64,000 nucleotides of DNA from Pseudomonas sp. MUP55 (GTDB lineage: Bacteria; Pseudomonadota; Gammaproteobacteria; Pseudomonadales; Pseudomonadaceae). Every line of letters starts with the position of its first letter. Position 1 is the first letter of the stretch. Under the pieces are notes generated by a model. It made no database searches. It was not told the DNA's origin and was given only the letters and a program-made list of their open reading frames with translations. The position numbers and the translations under genes are program-made. Shown here one piece after another: positions 59,265 to 64,000 of the stretch. The DNA lies in the NCBI RefSeq assembly GCF_034043515.1, contig NZ_CP138214.1, forward strand, positions 4,650,001 through 4,714,000, given 5' to 3'.

Positions 59265-61829
59265 ATGTCCTCTCGTTTCAACCGCCGGTCTTGTTCGCCC
59301 GTCCTGTCCCTGCTGACCGTCGCCATACTGATGGCCGGCGCGCCGGCGATGGCCGCCACTGCCGTCGAACCGGTGCCGCGCAGCCACGGCAACTACACGT
59401 TCAGCATCGAACAGCAGCCATTGGTGTCGGCACTGAATGCCTTTACCGGCGTGACCGGCTGGCAAGTCGGCCTGCCGGCCGAGCTGGGCCAGGGTGTGTC
59501 GTCCCCGGGCGTGCGCGGTGCGTTGTCGCCGGAGAAGGCGCTAGAGCGGCTGTTGGCGGGGACCAACCTGAGCTATCGCAAGCTGGGCAATAACAACATC
59601 GTCCTGGAGAAACGTGCCGCCGGCAGCGCTCTGAACCTGCAGCAAGTGACCATCAGCGCCACCCGCACCGAGCAGGATGTGGACAGCGTACCGAGCATGG
59701 TCAGCGTGCACGACCGCCAGGAGCTGGACCGCCAGAACGTCAATACCACCCGTGAACTGGTGCGTTACGAGCCGGGCGTGTCGGTGGGCGGCGCCGGCAC
59801 CCGCTCGGGCAACGCGGGCTATAACATTCGCGGTATCGACGGTGATCGCATTCTTACCCAGGTCGACGGCGTGGAAGTGCCGGACAACTTCTTCAACGGC
59901 CCCTACGCCAAGACCCGGCGCAACTACGTCGACCCGGAAATCGTCAAGCGCGTGGAAATCCTGCGCGGTCCGGCCTCGGCCCTGTACGGCAGCAGTGCCA
60001 TTGGCGGCGCGGTGAGCTACTTCACTCTCGACCCGGATGACATCATCAAGCCCGGCCAGGACGTCGGCGCGCGCCTGAAGACCGGTTACAGCTCCGCCGA
60101 CGAAAGCTGGCTGACCTCCGCCACCGTCGCCGGCCGCCTGCAGGACTTCGACGGCTTGCTGCACCTGAGCCAGCGCAACGGTCACGAAACCGAATCCTAT
60201 GACGGCAACAACGCCACCGGCCTGGCCCGCACCGGCGCCAACCCCGAAGACGCGCGCACTACCAACGTGCTGGCCAAACTCGGCTGGAATTATGGCGACG
60301 ACAACCGCCTGGGCCTGACCTACGAGAAGTACAAGGATGATCGCGACGTCAACCTGAAGAACGCCGTGGGCGGCCCGTTCGTGGGTGGACGCGGTTTCAA
60401 CCTTTACCGAGACCGTCGCGGCAACGACACCATTACCCGCGAGCGTTTCGGCCTGGAAAACAGCTTCGCCCTCGACTCGCCCATCGCCGACCGCATCAAG
60501 ACCAGCCTCAATTACCAGATCGCCAAGACCGACCAGACCACGGCTGAAATCTACCAGTCGGGCCGTCGCGTATTGCGCACCCGCGACACGTTGTACGAAG
60601 AGAAACAGTGGGTCTTCGATGCGCAACTGGACAAGGCCTTCAGCCTCGGTGACACCGATCACCAGGTCACCTACGGCACTACGCTCAAGCAGCAGAAAGT
60701 CACCGGTTCGCGCGAAGGCAGCGCCACCTGCCTGGCGGTCGGCAGCGGTTGCACCGCCATCGGCGCGCCCAGCCCATCGGCCAGCGACAGCGTGAAGAAA
60801 GCCAGCGACTTCCCCGACCCGACCATCAACACCTATTCGCTGTTCGCCCAGGACCAGATCACCTGGGACAAATGGACCTTCCTGCCCGCCGTGCGTTACG
60901 ACTACACCCGGCTCAAGCCCAAGCTGACCGAGGAATTCCTCAGCACCGTGAACCCCACCGGTGAATATTCCGTCGACGGCAAGGACAAGACCTGGCACCG
61001 CGTCACGCCCAAGTTCGGCCTGACCTACGCCCTGACCGATCAATACACTTGGTTCGGCCAATACGCCGAAGGTTTCCGCACACCGTCGGCAAAAGCCCTG
61101 TACGGCCGCTTCGAAAACCTCAACCTGGGCTACACCGTGGAGCCCAACCCCGACCTCAAGCCGGAAACCAGCAAGGGCATCGAAACCGGGTTGCGCGGCA
61201 AGTTCGACGAGGGGTCCTTTGAAATCGCGGTGTTCTACAACAAATACCGCGACTTCATCGACGAAGACAACGCGGTGGTCGGCGGCACCGTCGAACAGTT
61301 CCAGGCGGTGAATATCAAGCGCGCCACCATCAAGGGCGCCGAAGCCAAGGGTCGTCTGAACCTGGATGCCTTCGGTGCACCACAAGGCCTGTATACCCAG
61401 GGTGCGGTGTCCTACGCCCATGGCCGCAACGACGACAACGGCGAGCCGCTCAACAGCGTCAACCCGCTCAAAGGCGTCTTCGGCCTGGGCTACGACCAGG
61501 ACAGCTACGGCGGCCTGGTGAGCTGGACCCTGGTGAAAAAACAGAATCGCGTCGACAGCAGCACCTTCCACGCGCCGGACGGCGATACCAGCGGCCCGTT
61601 CAAGACGCCGGGGTTCGGCATTCTCGACCTGACCGCCTACTACAAAGTCACCCAAGACGTGACCATCAACGGCGGCGTCTACAACCTCACCGACAAGAAA
61701 TACTGGAACTGGGATGACGTACGCAGCTACGACAGCGTCGGCGAAGCCGCGGTGACCGGCCCGGCCAACCTTGATCGCCTGACCCAGCCGGGTCGCAACT
61801 TCGCGATCAATGTGATCTGGGACATCTGA
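59265..61829 (+). CDS. hxuA: TonB-dependent heme receptor with STN signalling domain
   Basis: The 854-aa outer-membrane receptor has a signal peptide (about 1-31), STN domain (about 45-100; FSIEQQPLVSALNAFTGVTG), plug (about 125-240; GNAGYNIRGIDGDRILTQVDG) and a 22-strand barrel with FRTPSAKALYGRF and NPDLKPETS, variants of the FRAP and NPNL heme-receptor boxes, and the terminal VIWDI. It imports heme or hemoglobin-derived heme through TonB and signals heme to the FecR-sigma pair. Placed before a heme oxygenase, it forms an uptake-and-degradation unit. HasR-like naming is possible. Confidence 0.9.
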   Translation: MSSRFNRRSCSPVLSLLTVAILMAGAPAMAATAVEPVPRSHGNYTFSIEQQPLVSALNAFTGVTGWQVGLPAELGQGVSSPGVRGALSPEKALERLLAGTNLSYRKLGNNNIVLEKRAAGSALNLQQVTISATRTEQDVDSVPSMVSVHDRQELDRQNVNTTRELVRYEPGVSVGGAGTRSGNAGYNIRGIDGDRILTQVDGVEVPDNFFNGPYAKTRRNYVDPEIVKRVEILRGPASALYGSSAIGGAVSYFTLDPDDIIKPGQDVGARLKTGYSSADESWLTSATVAGRLQDFDGLLHLSQRNGHETESYDGNNATGLARTGANPEDARTTNVLAKLGWNYGDDNRLGLTYEKYKDDRDVNLKNAVGGPFVGGRGFNLYRDRRGNDTITRERFGLENSFALDSPIADRIKTSLNYQIAKTDQTTAEIYQSGRRVLRTRDTLYEEKQWVFDAQLDKAFSLGDTDHQVTYGTTLKQQKVTGSREGSATCLAVGSGCTAIGAPSPSASDSVKKASDFPDPTINTYSLFAQDQITWDKWTFLPAVRYDYTRLKPKLTEEFLSTVNPTGEYSVDGKDKTWHRVTPKFGLTYALTDQYTWFGQYAEGFRTPSAKALYGRFENLNLGYTVEPNPDLKPETSKGIETGLRGKFDEGSFEIAVFYNKYRDFIDEDNAVVGGTVEQFQAVNIKRATIKGAEAKGRLNLDAFGAPQGLYTQGAVSYAHGRNDDNGEPLNSVNPLKGVFGLGYDQDSYGGLVSWTLVKKQNRVDSSTFHAPDGDTSGPFKTPGFGILDLTAYYKVTQDVTINGGVYNLTDKKYWNWDDVRSYDSVGEAAVTGPANLDRLTQPGRNFAINVIWDI

Positions 61830-61842
61830 TAGCACTTGCCCA

Positions 61843-61882
61843 ATCTGGCCGCGATGACTCCGCGGCCAGATGAGGATTTTTT
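61843..61882 (+). terminator. Weak hairpin between receptor and heme oxygenase
   Basis: ATCTGGCCGCG / CGCGGCCAGAT form a strong stem; six Ts follow after a five-base gap (GAGGA). This could partly terminate transcription and lower heme-oxygenase expression relative to the receptor. Confidence 0.5.
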
Positions 61883-61966
61883 ACTGTGCCGCGTCTTCCT
61901 GTTCGTCTAGTTGATAACCGCTCGCTTTAGAGCCAACAGGCGCTACCCCTTCTCAAGGACTTTTTC

Positions 61967-62575
61967 ATGACCGCTTCTCCTACCGCAGAACGTCCAAGCC
62001 TGCGCTCCCAGCGCCTGAACCAGATCACCCACGAACCGCACACCAAGCTCGACGCGCTGGTCAAAGCCCACGCCCCGTTTGAAACCCAGGCCAACTTCGC
62101 CCGCTTCGTGGTGGCGCAGTACCTGTTTCAATCGGAATTGGTCGCGCTGTACAACGATGCCGAACTGAACCAGATCATCCCGGACCTGGCCCAGCGTTGC
62201 CGCGCAGAGGCCGCCAGACTCGACCTGGGCGACCTCGACACCGACGTGCCTGCACCGGTTGCCGGTGCCGTGAACAACCCCGGCCGCGCCGAGGCCCTGG
62301 GCTGGCTGTTCGTCTCCGAAGGCTCCAAACTGGGCGCTGCCTTCCTGATCAAACGTGCCGTGGGCCTGGGCCTGAGCGAAACCTTCGGTGCCCGCCACCT
62401 GGGCGAGCCGGAGGGCGGGCGTGCCGAAGGCTGGAAACGCTTCACCCGCACCCTCGATGCGATGCAACTGAGTGCCGAAGAGGAAGCGGCCGCGGAGAAA
62501 GGTGCGGTCGATGCGTTCGTACGCTTCACCGTATTGCTGGAACAGGCGTACGCTAGCGCCCCTGAACTGGCCTGA
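61967..62575 (+). CDS. hemO: Heme oxygenase (HemO/PigA type)
   Basis: The 202-aa enzyme aligns with P. aeruginosa PigA as I remember it: LRSQRLNQITHEPHTKL with proximal His25, ALGWLFVSEGSKLGAAFLIK, and FGARHLGEPEGGRAEGWKRF. It cleaves imported heme to biliverdin, CO and iron. The unusual delta regiochemistry of PigA depends on Asn19, Lys34, Phe117 and Lys132; here the Asn, Lys34 and Phe are kept, but Lys132 is Arg. AAGGA precedes the ATG. The gene directly follows the heme receptor. Confidence 0.93.
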   Translation: MTASPTAERPSLRSQRLNQITHEPHTKLDALVKAHAPFETQANFARFVVAQYLFQSELVALYNDAELNQIIPDLAQRCRAEAARLDLGDLDTDVPAPVAGAVNNPGRAEALGWLFVSEGSKLGAAFLIKRAVGLGLSETFGARHLGEPEGGRAEGWKRFTRTLDAMQLSAEEEAAAEKGAVDAFVRFTVLLEQAYASAPELA

Positions 62576-62598
62576 GCCCCAACTTAAACGCGATCCAA

Positions 62599-62687
62599 TG
62601 TGGGAGGGGGCTTGCTCCCGATGGCGGTGTATCAGTCAACGAATCTATTACTGACCCACCGCCATCGGGAGCAAGCCCCCTCCCACA
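62599..62687. repeat. REP doublet (REPIN), 89 bp
   Basis: Outward REPs, both of the GCTTGCTCCCGAT variant, flank a spacer GTATCAGTCAACG / TTACTGACCC. It separates hemO from the DUF454 gene. Confidence 0.9.
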
Positions 62688-62741
62688 TTCAGACCGCATT
62701 TCAATGCTGACTTTTTTGTTGCTCCCAACCTTGCACACACC

Positions 62742-63143
62742 ATGACCCGCAAACTCCAATCCACCTCTAAAATCGCGCAGATCCTGTACGGCCTGCTGGC
62801 CTACGTCAGCCTGGGGATCGGCCTGGTGGCGATTGTCATACCGGGTTTGCCCACCACCGAATTCATCCTGCTGGCCGCCTGGGCCGCCACTAAAAGCTCA
62901 CCACGCCTCAGCGCCTGGCTGGAAAACCACCGCCTGTTCGGACCCATCCTGCTCAACTGGCGCAATGGCAAGATCATCGCGCGCCGGGCCAAAGTCAGCG
63001 CCACCGTGAGCATGCTGCTGTGCGCCGCGCTGATGCTGGTGATGCTCGACCATGGCTGGCCGATCTACCTGGCAATCGCCGGCATGAGCCTGGGCAACCT
63101 GTGGATCTGGTCGCGCCCCGAGCAGCTCGCACGCCCCGTATAA
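62742..63143 (+). CDS. DUF454 (YbaN-like) inner-membrane protein
   Basis: The 133-aa protein has three or so hydrophobic spans and the DUF454 signature GLVAIVIPGLPTTEFILLAAWAATKSSPRL, here split across the first two helices, then WLENHRLFGPIL. The function is unknown. It follows hemO on the same strand, but a REP doublet intervenes, so membership in the heme operon is uncertain. The ribosome site is weak. Confidence 0.88.
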   Translation: MTRKLQSTSKIAQILYGLLAYVSLGIGLVAIVIPGLPTTEFILLAAWAATKSSPRLSAWLENHRLFGPILLNWRNGKIIARRAKVSATVSMLLCAALMLVMLDHGWPIYLAIAGMSLGNLWIWSRPEQLARPV

Positions 63144-63277
63144 CGCTGCGTGCAGGCGCCTACCGCTCATCGGCTGTTACTCATGAATTGATTTGTTACG
63201 CCGATGTTTCAGACATGGCGCCGAACGGACTTGGCACTTTTGCGTGCTTCTCAACAAGTCCATTCGTGAGTGAACCT

Positions 63278-64000
63278 ATGTTCGACACCCTCTCCATCCG
63301 CTTGAAAATCGTGCTGCTGTCCGGCCTCTGCCTGCTAGGCGTGATTGCACTGGTGGTCGGCATCAACATCTACAACACCAACCAGAACGACCAACTGGTC
63401 AGTGACTCAAGCTCACGAATGCTGACGGCCAGCGTAGAGCAGCTGCTGCAAGCCAAGGCGGCGGAACAGGCCGTGCAGTTGCAGAAGACCTTCAATGAAA
63501 ACCTGCTGGTGGTCACCGCCCTCGCCGACCAGGTCAAAGACCTGCGCAACCTCGCAGCCAAGCGTTCCCTGGAAGCCGGAGCCCTGCGCGAAGAACTCAA
63601 CCAAAGCGTAAAAACCGCCTTTGACCGCAACACCAAGGTGTTGGGCATCTGGCTGTCGTTCGAACCCAACGCACTGGATGGCAAGGACAGCGAATTCGTT
63701 GACGACAAGGCACGCGTCTCCAACGAGAAAGGCCGCTTCTCCAGCTACTGGAGCCGGGCCGGCGGCGAAAGCCTGAACACGATCATGGTTGAAGATGACC
63801 TGACGAAAACCTCCCTCAACCTCAGCGGCACGCCCTACAACATTTGGTACACCTGCCCACGAGACACACGTGCCACCTGCCTGCTGGACCCGTACGAAGA
63901 CACGGTGGCCGGCAAGCCCGTGCTGATGACCACCATCTCCCAGCCTTTGATCGTGGACGGCAAGGTGATCGGCGTGGTCGGTGTGGACATCGCCCTCAAC
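63278..64000 (+). CDS. Methyl-accepting chemotaxis protein (N-terminal part)
   Basis: The first 241 codons run to the window edge. They hold a TM1 (about 9-30; IVLLSGLCLLGVIALVVGIN), a long helix and a double-Cache periplasmic domain ending in VIGVVGVDIALN, the turn that normally precedes the second Cache half. Two cysteines (TCPRDTRATCLLD) may form a disulfide. HAMP and signalling domains would follow outside the window. It lacks the RPWY-type amino-acid motif of the receptor at 21199, so the ligand is different and unknown. Confidence 0.88.
   Translation, partial: MFDTLSIRLKIVLLSGLCLLGVIALVVGINIYNTNQNDQLVSDSSSRMLTASVEQLLQAKAAEQAVQLQKTFNENLLVVTALADQVKDLRNLAAKRSLEAGALREELNQSVKTAFDRNTKVLGIWLSFEPNALDGKDSEFVDDKARVSNEKGRFSSYWSRAGGESLNTIMVEDDLTKTSLNLSGTPYNIWYTCPRDTRATCLLDPYEDTVAGKPVLMTTISQPLIVDGKVIGVVGVDIALN

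Overview
The window is high-GC chromosomal DNA from a Pseudomonas of the fluorescens group. Evidence is the gene content (MvaT, OprD-family porin, GltR/GtrS, an Entner-Doudoroff cluster, a PigA-type heme oxygenase), gene orders that resemble P. aeruginosa blocks as I remember them, and many copies of a REP family with the core GTGGGAGGGGGCTTGC, which I recall as the main REP family of P. fluorescens SBW25. I find no tRNA, rRNA, CRISPR array, prophage or insertion sequence.

Layout. 1-9.9 kb: ruvC (partial), yebC, aspS, a zinc-ribbon FmdB protein, an RHH protein, a Dps-like protein, a membrane-anchored cold-shock protein, slyX, a HIT protein, an OprD-family porin, an MscS channel and yajQ. 10-21 kb: a PanE-like reductase, a histidine kinase with no nearby response regulator, a corrinoid adenosyltransferase, a Nudix/ThiE-like fusion, argJ, secA, dciA and a HerA/DUF853 ATPase. 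21-30 kb: a probable amino-acid chemoreceptor, a three-gene overlapping operon (GT4 glycosyltransferase, DUF2334 deacetylase, UPF0104 membrane protein), purU, mvaT and sbcB. 30-36.7 kb: a six-gene tightly packed MoxR operon (RDD, SpoIIM-like, DUF4129, DUF4350, MoxR, DUF58). 36.7-42.2 kb: a PilZ protein, a small lipoprotein, pykA, a ferredoxin-reductase and class I fumarase.

42.5-47.2 kb is a dicarboxylate/2-oxoglutarate uptake module: a DctB-type kinase, a DctD-type sigma-54 activator and an MFS permease. The permease promoter carries a visible -24/-12 element and an upstream palindrome matching the core of the rhizobial DctD site. 47.3-51 kb holds a four-repeat membrane protein, a flavin reductase, a small hypothetical protein, and an antibiotic-biosynthesis-type monooxygenase divergent from an AraC regulator. 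51-57.4 kb is the glucose module gtrS-gltR / glk-edd / gap, with two HexR-type operators between edd and gap. 57.5-62.6 kb is an iron-regulated heme-uptake cluster: ECF sigma factor, FecR anti-sigma, STN-containing TonB receptor and heme oxygenase. It is followed by a DUF454 protein and the start of another chemoreceptor.

Repeats are the most striking non-coding signal. Seven REP doublets (REPINs) are each exactly 89 bp long, and all lie next to a gene 3' end. Others are inverted in layout, interrupted or collapsed. A separate palindromic element at 42261-42400 sits between two copies of a 58-bp segment carrying the fumarase terminator, and a further long palindromic repeat fills 23.2-23.4 kb. 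Nothing here is clearly a wholly new system. The least understood gene sets are the GT4/DUF2334/UPF0104 operon and the membrane-anchored cold-shock protein.
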